A stretch of 64,000 nt of DNA, from the NCBI RefSeq assembly GCF_900177725.1, contig NZ_FXAT01000011.1, positions 124,001 to 188,000 on the forward strand, given 5' to 3'. This DNA is from Paraburkholderia susongensis. Lineage in GTDB: Bacteria; Pseudomonadota; Gammaproteobacteria; Burkholderiales; Burkholderiaceae. The notes below the pieces were generated by a model. It did not search any database. It was not told the origin of the DNA and saw only the letters and a list, made by a program, of their open reading frames with translations. This document shows positions 17,159-25,573 of this stretch, piece after piece (the first letter of the stretch is position 1; each line of letters begins with the position of its first letter). A program made the position numbers and the translations under genes.

Positions 17159-18889
17159 TCACGCGCCCAGCGCCACCACTTCCCCGTTGAATGCCGCCAG
17201 CAATTGATGAATCTGCGCGACGACGGCCGCGCCTTCCCCGACCGCCGCGGCCACCCGTTTCGTCGATCCCGCGCGCGCGTCGCCGATCGCGTACACGCCT
17301 TCGACCGTGGTCGCGAGATCGCAGGCCGCGGCCGAGCCGTCCGCGCCGATGCCGGTCAGCACGAAGCCCTTCGCGTCGAGTTGCACGCCGCAGGTGCGCA
17401 GCCATTCGGTGTTCGGGTCCGCGCCGGTGAAGAGGAACAGATGCCGCGTGTCGAAGTGATCGACGCCATCGGATAGCGGCTTTTTCAGCGCGACCGAGAC
17501 CAGTCCGTCTTCATCGCCTTCGAGCCGTCCGACTTCCGAATGCGGATGCACGAACACGTTCGGCAGCGAGCGGATCCGGTCGATCAGATAGCGCGACATC
17601 GTCGCTTCGAAACCGCTGCGGCGGATCAGCACGTGAACCTTCTCCGCATGCGTCGCCAGATAGACGATGGCCTGGCCGGCCGAATTGCCGCCGCCCACGA
17701 GCACGACTTCCTGGCGCTTGCACAGCTTCGCTTCGACCGGCGACGCCCAGTAGTAGACGCCGCGCCCGTCGAAGCGCTCGAGCCCTTCGAGCGCGGGCCG
17801 CCGGTACACCGCGCCGCTCGCGATCACGATCGCATGCGCGCTGATGTGGCCGCCGCACTTCAGTTCGAGCCGGTACGGCGACTGCCCGCACTGCAGCGCC
17901 TTCACGTGGACCGGAATCGCGACGTGCGCGCCGAACTTCTGCGCCTGCACGAACGCGCGGCCCGCGAGCGCCTGGCCGGAGATGCCGGTCGGAAAGCCGA
18001 GGTAGTTTTCGATGCGCGAACTAGCGCCCGCCTGGCCGCCCGGGGCGCGGCTGTCGAGCACGATCACCGAGAGGCCTTCGGAGGCCGCGTATACCGCGGC
18101 GGCGAGGCCCGCCGGTCCGGCGCCGACGATCGCGACGTCGTAGACGTGCGAGTCGTCGAGATCGGGCAGGAGGCCGAGGCAGGTCGCAAGTTCCGGCGTA
18201 CTCGGATGACGCAGCACGGAGCCGTCCGGGCAGATCACGAGCGGCATGTCCTCGCGCCGCGCGGCGAATTGTTCGATGAGGCGCAGCGCGTCTTCGTCGC
18301 GTTCGTCGATCACGGAATGCGGATGGCCGTTGCGCGACAGGAAGCCTTGCAGCATCACGAGCCGCGCGTCGCTGCTGTTGCCGATCAGGATCGGGCCGCC
18401 CGCGCCCTTTTCGATCAGCGATACGCGCCGCAGGATCAGCGCGCGCATGATGCGCTCGCCGAGTTCGGCCTCGGCGACGATCAGCGCACGCAGCCGGTCA
18501 GGCGGAATCAGCAGCGCCTGAACTGCGCCGATCGCCATGCCGTTTACTAGCGCGGGCCGCCCCGACAGTTGCCCGACCTCGGCCAGAAAATGTCCCGCGC
18601 CGTGCTCGCCGATCAGGACCTCGCGGCCGATGCCATCGCGCTGATAAACCTTCACGCGTCCTTCGAGCAGCACGAACATGCCGGGGCCGGGATGGCCGGT
18701 CTCGAACAGCAATTCGCCGGAGCGCCAGTGGCCGACCTCGCCGAAGCGGCGCAGCCGGCCGATTTCCGCGCAGGTGAGCGCGGGGAACATCTGATGCATG
18801 CGCGTCGAGAGCGACGAAAACGGCGCGTCGGCGACGACTCCCTGCTGGCCTTCCACCTCTTGAGTCGAAACGTCCTGAGTCGAAAGCAT
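17159..18889 (-). CDS. cNMP-binding domain fused to thioredoxin-reductase-like flavoprotein
   Basis: 576 residues. Residues 35-150 are a cyclic-nucleotide-binding beta-barrel (GELLFETGHPGPGMFVLLEG, GHFLAEVGQLSGRPA). Residues 160-240 form a small Ser/Asp-rich domain. From about 250 a thioredoxin-reductase-like pair of FAD/NAD(P)H domains follows (VAIVGAGPAGLAAAVYA, PGGQAGASSRIENYLGFP, VVLVGGGNSAGQAIVYLA, and the C-terminal GVYAIGDAR). The redox CxxC of true thioredoxin reductases is absent: the segment reads GVYYWASPVEAKLC, so it is unlikely to reduce thioredoxin in the usual way. AAGGAG lies eight bases before the ATG. Downstream of the DedA-rhodanese gene by 96 bp and probably cotranscribed with it. 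It may be a redox enzyme gated by a nucleotide signal. Confidence 0.9.
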   Translation of the reverse strand: MLSTQDVSTQEVEGQQGVVADAPFSSLSTRMHQMFPALTCAEIGRLRRFGEVGHWRSGELLFETGHPGPGMFVLLEGRVKVYQRDGIGREVLIGEHGAGHFLAEVGQLSGRPALVNGMAIGAVQALLIPPDRLRALIVAEAELGERIMRALILRRVSLIEKGAGGPILIGNSSDARLVMLQGFLSRNGHPHSVIDERDEDALRLIEQFAARREDMPLVICPDGSVLRHPSTPELATCLGLLPDLDDSHVYDVAIVGAGPAGLAAAVYAASEGLSVIVLDSRAPGGQAGASSRIENYLGFPTGISGQALAGRAFVQAQKFGAHVAIPVHVKALQCGQSPYRLELKCGGHISAHAIVIASGAVYRRPALEGLERFDGRGVYYWASPVEAKLCKRQEVVLVGGGNSAGQAIVYLATHAEKVHVLIRRSGFEATMSRYLIDRIRSLPNVFVHPHSEVGRLEGDEDGLVSVALKKPLSDGVDHFDTRHLFLFTGADPNTEWLRTCGVQLDAKGFVLTGIGADGSAAACDLATTVEGVYAIGDARAGSTKRVAAAVGEGAAVVAQIHQLLAAFNGEVVALGA

Positions 18890-18985
18890 TGAACCGCTCC
18901 TTCGGTGTTCACTTGAACGATTGAACGGGGGTGCGAAACGGTGCGGCGCGGCGCGCGAGCGCGCGCTCAGGCGGACGCCGCCGCG

Positions 18986-19978
18986 CTATACGGCTTTGGG
19001 CGCGATGTCGTCGACCGCGACTTCCGGCGGCGACGCCTCGGGCAGCGCGTCTACCGGCTTGCCCGAGTCGCGCCAGGCTTCCATGCCGCCGCGCAGCGGC
19101 AGCACGTCGGAGAAGCCGGCCTCGTTCAATTGCTTCGCCATCCATGCCGCGGAAATCTCGTTCGGGCAGGAACAGTAGATCACGAGTTTCTGATCGTGCG
19201 GATAGGTGGCGACGATGCTGTCGAGTTGCCGTTCGTCGGCGAATTGCGCGCCTGGAATCACGAACGGATCGAGCTTGCGTTTTTCCTGCGAACGGATGTC
19301 GAACAAGACCGGCGGCTTGCCGGCCGCGAACAGCTTCGCGAGTTCGTTGACCTCGATACGCGCGGATGCGAGCTTCGAGATCAGCTGACGGCGCCGGATC
19401 CACCGGTACGCCGCGTACAACAGCAGCAGCGCGACGACGACGACGGCCGCGGTGCGGCCGAGCCGCCCGGCGATCGCGAACAGCATGTCGATCTGCCGCG
19501 CGAACAGCGCGCCGATGATGAGGCCGGTACCCGACCAGAGCGCGGCGCCGATGCTGTCATAGGTGAGGAAGGTGCGGTAGCGGGTGCGCATGGCGCCGGC
19601 CATCGGAATCGACACGATCGACAGGCCCGGCACGAACTTCGCGACGGCCAGCACGCGTACGCCCCAGCGGCCGAAAAAGCGCTCGGTTTTCTTCACGCAG
19701 GTGTCACGGGAAAGCGATAGCCGGCAGATCGTTTTCAGCGTATTGCCGCCGTAGATGCGGCCGGCGAGATACCACGCGCTGTCGCCGATCAGCGTAGCGA
19801 AGATCGATAGCACGAGAACGGGCAGCAACTGCGTGCCGACCGAGCCGGGGTGCATCGCCGCCATCGCGCCGAACAGTACGAGCGACGGCATCGCCGGCAC
19901 CGGCAACCCGAGCGCGGCGGCCAGCACGTTGACGAATACGAGCGCGGGGCCGTATTGCTCGACGAGGTCATGTAGCAT
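18986..19978 (-). CDS. DedA-family membrane protein fused to rhodanese domain
   Basis: 330 residues. Residues 1-200 are a DedA/SNARE-associated membrane domain (LPVPAMPSLVLFGAMAA, GDSAWYLAGRIYGG, and the FxxRxxP-like AKFVPGLSIVSIPMAG). A single helix with a basic RWIRRRQ end leads to a rhodanese domain at about 215-310 with the candidate active-site Cys in VIYCSCPNE. DedA proteins are lipid-transport or envelope-homeostasis proteins; the rhodanese would sit on the cytoplasmic side. I chose ATG 19978 (MLHDLVEQYGP) over the one 33 bases upstream. Likely first gene of a two-gene unit with the cNMP/flavoprotein fusion. Confidence 0.88.
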   Translation of the reverse strand: MLHDLVEQYGPALVFVNVLAAALGLPVPAMPSLVLFGAMAAMHPGSVGTQLLPVLVLSIFATLIGDSAWYLAGRIYGGNTLKTICRLSLSRDTCVKKTERFFGRWGVRVLAVAKFVPGLSIVSIPMAGAMRTRYRTFLTYDSIGAALWSGTGLIIGALFARQIDMLFAIAGRLGRTAAVVVVALLLLYAAYRWIRRRQLISKLASARIEVNELAKLFAAGKPPVLFDIRSQEKRKLDPFVIPGAQFADERQLDSIVATYPHDQKLVIYCSCPNEISAAWMAKQLNEAGFSDVLPLRGGMEAWRDSGKPVDALPEASPPEVAVDDIAPKAV

Positions 19979-20349
19979 CGGTTTACATCCATGCCCTTGC
20001 GGGCGCAGCACGGTTAGGAGAGCAAAGGGGGATGCAAGGATTATGGACGCATTTTCGAGACGTGCAAACGGCCTGAAAATCTGCCCGCCACGCGGGCGTT
20101 GAAAGCGCTGTCACGCGGTGCCGAAGGCGACGCAGGCAGGTTCGGCCGTGAGCGTAAAAAAGCGCGCAAACGCGTGGAAAAGCGCACGGAAAAGTGCGGA
20201 TTGGCCGCCTCGCCGGAACAAGGAAAGCGGATCGGCGCTCGCAGGGGCGGTAAGCGCGAACAATGCCGCATACCCGCGTCTATGCTCAGCGAGCGAGACG
20301 GGCAAGGCACGCGGCGATCACGCTCCCGCGTCTCGCAGCATGCCAAATG
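19979..20349. other. Gene-free stretch
   Basis: 371 bp between two minus-strand genes. The left edge should contain the DedA-rhodanese promoter. The middle is purine-rich (repeated AAAAGCGC-like blocks near 20155-20200). No convincing gene, repeat or hairpin terminator was found. Confidence 0.5.
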
Positions 20350-20601
20350 TCACTGACGATGATTGTGCTGCTCACCCGGCAATTCGGCGCCGTGCGCGCG
20401 GATCGCGGCAATCAGTTCGGCGGGCGTGATTTCGTAGCGCACTTCGCGATGTATGCCCGGCTTGCGCTCATCGACCTCGATCAGCAGGATGCCTTTGCCG
20501 TCATCTGTCGATTCGAGGCGCAGCGAGCGGAGTTCGCGCGCCGTTGCGTCGTCGTATTCGGTGAGCAGGGCCATTGACCCGGAGGACCCGGTGATGCGCA
20601 T
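20350..20601 (-). CDS. Small conserved-looking protein of unknown function
   Basis: 83 residues from the ATG at 20601, which has AAGAAGGA ten bases upstream. The frame extends further upstream but without a ribosome site. The sequence is a beta-rich soluble protein (LLIEVDERKPGIHREVRYEITPAELIAAIRAHG), acidic in the middle, with a C-terminal His/Gln tail. I do not recognise the family. Monocistronic. Confidence 0.65.
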   Translation of the reverse strand: MRITGSSGSMALLTEYDDATARELRSLRLESTDDGKGILLIEVDERKPGIHREVRYEITPAELIAAIRAHGAELPGEQHNHRQ

Positions 20602-20961
20602 CGAAGTTGTCCTTCTTCCGTTGTTGATCGAATCATTGTACGAACGGGAGCGCGCCGTCTGCCGCGCCGCCGTGCCTGGCTTTCTCTGTAACGCCCGGGT
20701 TTTACTTGAGTGTGACGCCGCCAGTATGGTCACTCCCGGAGCGTGGCAATCAGTTTAACGCGACTCCCCGCCATAACGGACGCATTTTTCAGGCCGCCTT
20801 GGCGACGCGATGTGTGTTCACGATTGTCATGCGGGCGACGTACGAGTGACGTACGAAAGACGTGCGGGCGGGTCGGGCGGACGTGGATCGCTTTGCGTCA
20901 GGAGGCGGCACAAGAGGCGGCACAGCGCGTCGCATTTCACCCACATGCAGAACGGCCGCGC
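20602..20961. other. Gene-free stretch with minor tandem repeats
   Basis: 360 bp between the small gene at 20350 (promoter side) and the GntP terminator. GACGTACGA occurs twice 11 bp apart (20837 and 20848), and GAGGCGGCACA twice 12 bp apart near 20900. No gene is supported. Confidence 0.5.
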
Positions 20962-20996
20962 AAAAAATGGCCCATCCGGATAAGTGGACGGGCCAT
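20962..20996 (-). terminator. Intrinsic terminator for the GntP permease unit
   Basis: On the minus strand an 11-bp stem (ATGGCCCGTCC with ATGGCCCATCC on the other arm, one G-T pair) has an 8-base loop and is followed by a run of T. It lies about 200 bases downstream of the permease stop. Confidence 0.75.
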
Positions 20997-21195
20997 CAAA
21001 CGCCGTTGTTACTCGGGTCAGCCTGCCCTTGCAACGATTGGGCGCTGACACTCTCATCCTCTTGCTTCAATAGCGGCTTGTCGAGGTGGGAGTAATGCCG
21101 ATTTATCAGACCAATACAGCGGAGCCGGTAAAAAACACCGGCGCCCGAGGGGCAATGCAAAACGGCGTATGCCGCTGCCTCGCCACGCGTTCCGC

Positions 21196-22596
21196 TCAAA
21201 CCAGTCCGGTCGCGTAATACACCGAGATCACGAAGAACACCGCGAGCGTCTTGATGACCGTGACCGCGAAGATGTCGCGATACGACTGGCGGTGCGTCAA
21301 TCCAGTCACCGCCAGCAACGTAATCACCGCACCGTTGTGCGGCAGCGTATCCATGCCGCCGCTCGCCATGGCAACCACGCGATGCAGCACCTCGAGCGGA
21401 ATATGCGCGGCTTCCGCGCCCTTGATGAAGACGTCCGACATGGCCGCGAGCGCGATGCTCATGCCGCCCGACGCCGAACCCGTAATGCCCGCGAGCGTGC
21501 TGACCGAAACGGCCGCATTGACGAGCGGATTGGGAATGCTCTTCAGCGCGTTGCCGACCACGAGGAAGCCCGGCAGCGCGGCGATCACGCCGCCGAAGCC
21601 GTATTCCGACGCGGTATTCAGCGACGCGAGCAGCGCGCCTGCGACCGCCGCCTTCGTGCCGACCGCGAAGCGCTGGCTCACGCGGCCGAACGCCGTTACG
21701 ACGACCATCACGATGCCGAGCAGCAGCGCGCCCTGCACAGCCCAGATCGCGACCACGGCCTTGACGGTCGTTTCGACCGGCGCATGCAGGCCCGGCAGGA
21801 TGTCCGGCGTGATCGTGTAGGTCGGACCGTACCAGACCGGAATCCAGCGGGTCAGCAGGAAGTTCGCGACGCCGACCACGACGAGCGGCGCGACCGCGAG
21901 CAGCGGGTGCGGCAGCTGCTTCGATTCGACGCGCTCCGGCTCGTTGACGAGCTCGGTGCCATAGCCCTCGCCGGTCGCCATCGCGGCGCGGCGGCGCCAT
22001 TCCAGATACGACAGGCCGACCACGATGATGAACAGCGAGCCGATCACGCCGAGCGTCGGCGCGGCCCACGAGGTCGTCTTGAAGAACGTGGTCGGGATGA
22101 TGTTCTGGATCTGCGGCGTGCCGGGCAGCGAATCCATCGTGAACGAGAACGCGCCGAGCGCGATCGCGCCCGGCATCAGGCGCTTCGGAATGTTGCTCTG
22201 GCGGTACAGTTCGGCGGCGAACGGATAGACCGCGAACACCACCACGAACAGCGACACGCCACCGTAGGTGAGCAGCGCGCACACCGCGACGATCACCGCA
22301 TTCGCGCGCGAGCGGCCGATATAGCGGATCGCCGCGGCCACGATCGATTCCGAGAAGCCCGACAGCTCGATGACCTTGCCGAATACGGCGCCGAGCAGGA
22401 ACACCGGGAAGTAGAGCTTCACGAAGCCGACCATCTTGTCCATGAAGATGCTCGTGAACACCGGCGCGACGGCGGCCGGTTCGGTCAGCAGGACGGCGGC
22501 GAGCGCGGCAATCGGCGCGAACAGGATGACGCTGTAGCCGCGGTACGCGGCGAACATCAGGAACGCCAGCGCGGCGAGGACGATGACAAAGGACAT
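21196..22596 (-). CDS. GntP-family permease
   Basis: 466-residue membrane protein of the GntP (gluconate:H+ symporter) family, with about 12-14 helices. Family-type segments are FAYRGYSVILFAPIAAL at the N-terminus, LTYGGVSLFVVVFAVYPFA, GAFSFTMDSLPGTPQIQNIIP and, near the C-terminus, MASGGMDTLPHNGAVITLLAVTG. The ATG at 22596 has GGAG seven bases before it; an upstream in-frame start is not supported. The carrier takes up a small hydroxyacid such as gluconate or 3-hydroxybutyrate. It is divergent from a sigma-54 activator, which likely controls it. No catabolic gene is adjacent. Confidence 0.9.
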   Translation of the reverse strand: MSFVIVLAALAFLMFAAYRGYSVILFAPIAALAAVLLTEPAAVAPVFTSIFMDKMVGFVKLYFPVFLLGAVFGKVIELSGFSESIVAAAIRYIGRSRANAVIVAVCALLTYGGVSLFVVVFAVYPFAAELYRQSNIPKRLMPGAIALGAFSFTMDSLPGTPQIQNIIPTTFFKTTSWAAPTLGVIGSLFIIVVGLSYLEWRRRAAMATGEGYGTELVNEPERVESKQLPHPLLAVAPLVVVGVANFLLTRWIPVWYGPTYTITPDILPGLHAPVETTVKAVVAIWAVQGALLLGIVMVVVTAFGRVSQRFAVGTKAAVAGALLASLNTASEYGFGGVIAALPGFLVVGNALKSIPNPLVNAAVSVSTLAGITGSASGGMSIALAAMSDVFIKGAEAAHIPLEVLHRVVAMASGGMDTLPHNGAVITLLAVTGLTHRQSYRDIFAVTVIKTLAVFFVISVYYATGLV

Positions 22597-22868
22597 TGGG
22601 TCTCCAAAACTTGGTTGTTCTGCATATGTGCCGCCTTGGCGAAGCGACGGTGCGGGGCGGGCAGAACGCAGGTTCCATGCCACACCGGTCGCCACGGCGC
22701 TGAAAGCGCCGCAAGTGCCGATGGCGCAAGCCTAACGCTCGCGTCGGCGTCGCAAGGCCGCGCGGCCGATTGTACCGAAACGTCTCCAGAACAGGATTCG
22801 AATTCATCGAAGATACGCTCGACCTGGGATAAACCTTGATGCAGTAGGCTTGCCGCTCATATCTCCAG

Positions 22869-22890
22869 TTGTAGATAATGTTGTCTACAA
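22869..22890. promoter_or_regulatory. Inverted repeat upstream of the sigma-54 activator
   Basis: TTGTAGA (22869-22875) and TCTACAA (22884-22890) form a perfect 7-bp inverted repeat with an 8-base spacer, 46 bp before the activator ATG in the 339-bp divergent spacer. The right half TTGTCTACAA is itself of the GntR-operator type. A weak GG-N10-GC element on the minus strand (22705-22720) could be a sigma-54 promoter for the permease. Confidence 0.4.
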
Positions 22891-22935
22891 ATAGAGACAA
22901 ACACAATCACGAGCCTACGTGGAGACAGCGACAGC

Positions 22936-24432
22936 ATGATGACCGACTGGGCGGGCTTGCCCGTCACCTACGGCGATGTATTGCGCCGGGCGATGGATTC
23001 GCTCTTTCGCACCTTCGAGAATTTCAGCGAAGGCACGTTCATCGTCGATGCGCAGGCGCGCGTCGTCTGGATCAACAAGCGCTACGCGGCGCGCTTCGGC
23101 TTTTCGGATCCGCGGCAGGCGATCGGCCGCGATTGCGAAGCGGTGATTCCCAACAGCCTGATGCGCGAGGTCGTGAACACCGGCAAGCCGATCCTGCTCG
23201 ACATCATGGAGACGGACCGCGAACCGCTCGTCGTTACGCGCCTGCCGCTCAAGGACGACGCCGGCGTGACGATCGGCGCGGTCGGCTTCGCGCTGTTCGA
23301 CGAACTGAAGGCGCTCACGCCGCTCTTTTCCCATTACTCGCGGCTCCAGCAGGAGCTGATCGCGACGCGCCAGTCGCTCGCGCAGGCGCGCCGCGCCCGC
23401 TATACGTTCGGCAGCTTCGTCGGCACGAGCGCGGCCTCGCTCGAAGTAAAGCGCCAGGCGCGGCGCGCCGCGCAACTCGAATCGCCGGTGCTGCTGCTCG
23501 GCGAAACCGGCACCGGCAAGGAACTGCTCGCGCATGCGATCCACGGCGGCTCGGCGCGCGCGAATCAGCCGCTCGTGAGCGTCAACGTCGCGGCGATTCC
23601 CGAGACGCTGCTCGAAGTCGAGTTCTTCGGCGCCGCGCCCGGCGCGTACACGGGCGCCGATCGCAAAGGGCGGGTCGGCAAGTTCGAGCTGGCGAACGGC
23701 GGCACGCTCTTTCTCGACGAAATCGGCGATATGCCGCTGCCTTTGCAGGGCAAGCTGCTGCGCGTGTTGCAGGACAAGGAGTTCGAGCCGCTCGGCTCGA
23801 ACCGGATCGTGCGCGCGGACGTGCGGATCATCGCCGCGACGTCGGCCGATCTGCCCGCCCTCGTCGCAGCCGGGCGCTTTCGCGCAGACCTGTTCTACCG
23901 GCTCAACGTGCTGACGATCCACGCGCCCGCGCTGCGCGAGCGGCCTTCCGACATCGAGGCGCTCGCGTACGCCATGCTCGAAGACCTCGCGGCGCAGGCG
24001 CGCGGCGGCGGTCACCTCGAATTGCAGGACGACGCGTTGCGGCTGCTCTGCGCGTACGCGTGGCCAGGCAACGTGCGCGAGTTGCGCAATACGCTCGAGC
24101 GCGCCGTGATGCTGTCCGACAGCGAGCGGATCGATGCGCGAACGCTCGCGCCGTTCATCGGATCGGGGCAGGGTGGCGGCAGTGGCTTGCATGGCGCGCC
24201 GGGGCGGGTCCAAACGCCGACGCCCGTGCACGGGCGGACGCCGTCGCCGGCCACCGCGGACGCGGCCGCCGAACCCGCGTCATGGAGCGACGCGATGGCC
24301 GCCTTCGAAAAGCGCTTCCTGAGCGACGCCTTGCGCGCGAACGGCGGCCGCGTGCTCGACACGGCGAAACAGATCGGCATGGGACGTGCGACGCTATACA
24401 AGAAAATCGCCGCGCACGGAATCGAGGTCTGA
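22936..24432 (+). CDS. Sigma-54-dependent activator with PAS sensor
   Basis: 498 residues. A PAS domain at about 15-130 (FENFSEGTFIVDAQARVVWINKRYAARFG) is followed by an AAA+ domain: Walker A GETGTGKE near 190, the sigma-54 contact loop as GAYTGA (Tyr in place of the usual Phe), Walker B GGTLFLDEIGD, arginine-finger region RADLFYRLN. A Pro/Ala/Gly-rich linker (about 405-445) leads to a Fis-type helix-turn-helix at the C-terminus (VLDTAKQIGMGRATLYKKI). There is no receiver domain, so the signal is sensed by PAS. Divergent from the GntP permease, its probable target. Confidence 0.92.
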   Translation: MMTDWAGLPVTYGDVLRRAMDSLFRTFENFSEGTFIVDAQARVVWINKRYAARFGFSDPRQAIGRDCEAVIPNSLMREVVNTGKPILLDIMETDREPLVVTRLPLKDDAGVTIGAVGFALFDELKALTPLFSHYSRLQQELIATRQSLAQARRARYTFGSFVGTSAASLEVKRQARRAAQLESPVLLLGETGTGKELLAHAIHGGSARANQPLVSVNVAAIPETLLEVEFFGAAPGAYTGADRKGRVGKFELANGGTLFLDEIGDMPLPLQGKLLRVLQDKEFEPLGSNRIVRADVRIIAATSADLPALVAAGRFRADLFYRLNVLTIHAPALRERPSDIEALAYAMLEDLAAQARGGGHLELQDDALRLLCAYAWPGNVRELRNTLERAVMLSDSERIDARTLAPFIGSGQGGGSGLHGAPGRVQTPTPVHGRTPSPATADAAAEPASWSDAMAAFEKRFLSDALRANGGRVLDTAKQIGMGRATLYKKIAAHGIEV

Positions 24433-24559
24433 GGCATCGCGCTTGCCCGGCTGCGCGTCGCCGACTGCACCGAACCCGCATGGCGCGGCAACTGACGCAG
24501 CGCAAGTGCCGCGTGGCACAATTGTGTGATCGAACAACAAGACGTGACCGGGGTTTCCA

Positions 24560-24820
24560 ATGAAACGCAGTCTTTCCTTCTTCGCACGCCGCTTGAGCGC
24601 CATGCTGGCCGCCGGCGCAATCGTCGTGCTTGGCGGCTGCAGCAGCAGCGCGCCGTTGTTCCTCTCGGATGGCCGCGCGACCACGCTCGTGCAATGCCGG
24701 GTCGGCTCCGATTCCTGCTCGCAACAGGCCAGCGCTGCGTGCAACGGCGCGTACGACGTCGTGCGCCAGTCCAGCGAGGGCGGCACGCTCAATCTGATCT
24801 ACGCCTGCCGCGCGAAGTAA
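24560..24820 (+). CDS. Small lipoprotein
   Basis: 86 residues. The N-terminus is a lipoprotein signal with lipobox VLGGC (Cys27), followed by SSS. Ser after the acylated Cys favours sorting to the outer membrane. Four more cysteines (QCRVGSDSCSQQASAAC and YAC) suggest two disulfides in the periplasm. No known domain. It follows the sigma-54 activator by 127 bp. Confidence 0.75.
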   Translation: MKRSLSFFARRLSAMLAAGAIVVLGGCSSSAPLFLSDGRATTLVQCRVGSDSCSQQASAACNGAYDVVRQSSEGGTLNLIYACRAK

Positions 24821-25268
24821 GTACGCGCTCACACCGCGCCGGTGCAATGCCGGTGCGGCCACGCGAGCTGATCGATAAACGTATGGTCGTCATAAATCCG
24901 TCCGCCCAATTTACGTCAGATAATCGGTTAGCATACGTATCGCTTTTATACGCGGCCCTTTGCTGGGGCGACTCGCGTATCGCCAATTATTCTCCCAGCC
25001 GGACCTCGCAATAATCGCTATCCGGTTTGCCGTCGAACGGAGTCGGTGCGGAAGCTAACGGAACGCGAAGTTCAGTAGCAGTATTCTTTTTCGAACCGTT
25101 AGCGATTTAACCTTGGCAGGCAGATTTTGCCGGGTTTTTCTGACGCAGGAGACGCTCAGGAAGTATTTTCCGCTCCCGGTAGCGCTGCGCCCGCGCCCGC
25201 TGGCCATTGCGCCCTCCATGCTTCGATTTTTGCTTCAACACTAATTTAATAGAATCCGGGGAAAAGCA
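24821..25268. other. Gene-free stretch, locally AT-rich
   Basis: 448 bp. The part 24890-25015 is clearly more AT-rich than its surroundings (ATAAATCC, TTTATACG, CAATTATTC), which may mark a promoter or transferred remnant. No gene, no terminator with a T-run and no copy of the dispersed repeat seen. Confidence 0.45.
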
Positions 25269-25472
25269 ATGAATCATCAACAACTCGAAAAAGATATTGA
25301 GCATCTGGAGCAGATTATTTCGCATATATCGGCGGAGGATCGTATTCCGCTCTCTTATTGGCGCAACCGGATCGATCTGGTTTCCGGCGCGGTTCTCGTG
25401 CCGGCGCAGGCGACTCGCGTCAGACGTTTGAATGCGGCGCTGTGCGCGCTCGAAAAGCGGCAAAAAGCCTGA
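25269..25472 (+). CDS. Small helical protein of unknown function
   Basis: 67 residues. Residues 3-22 are a regular amphipathic helix (heptad-like HQQLEKDIEHLEQIISHI) and the C-terminal half is basic (ATRVRRLNAALCALEKRQKA). The ATG is preceded by GGGGAAAAGCA. It could dimerise as a coiled coil. The family is not recognised. Confidence 0.6.
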   Translation: MNHQQLEKDIEHLEQIISHISAEDRIPLSYWRNRIDLVSGAVLVPAQATRVRRLNAALCALEKRQKA

Positions 25473-25573
25473 ATGCCGGAAAGTGAATGTCAGCAATAAA
25501 GAAAGTCCGTCGTATACTCTTCGATCGGATAAGTTTTATGGCTGGACTTTCCCTTGACTGACACAGGACGAAC

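Noticed and set aside
22705..22720. Sigma-54 promoter for the GntP permease (GG-N10-GC on the minus strand)
   Set aside because: Only the minimal GG/GC spacing and GGCAC fit; the -12 part lacks TTGC, so it is not listed as a feature.
20996..22906. 636-codon minus-strand frame overlapping the GntP gene in another frame
   Set aside because: The product is Arg-rich nonsense; the GntP frame has clear membrane helices and family motifs.
22878..24563. 561-codon plus-strand frame overlapping the sigma-54 activator
   Set aside because: It lacks any domain and is Arg/Ala-rich; the activator frame carries complete AAA+ motifs.
25107..25496. 129-codon minus-strand frame opposite the small gene at 25269
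   Set aside because: No ribosome site and incoherent composition; the plus-strand 67-residue frame has a regular amphipathic helix and a ribosome site.
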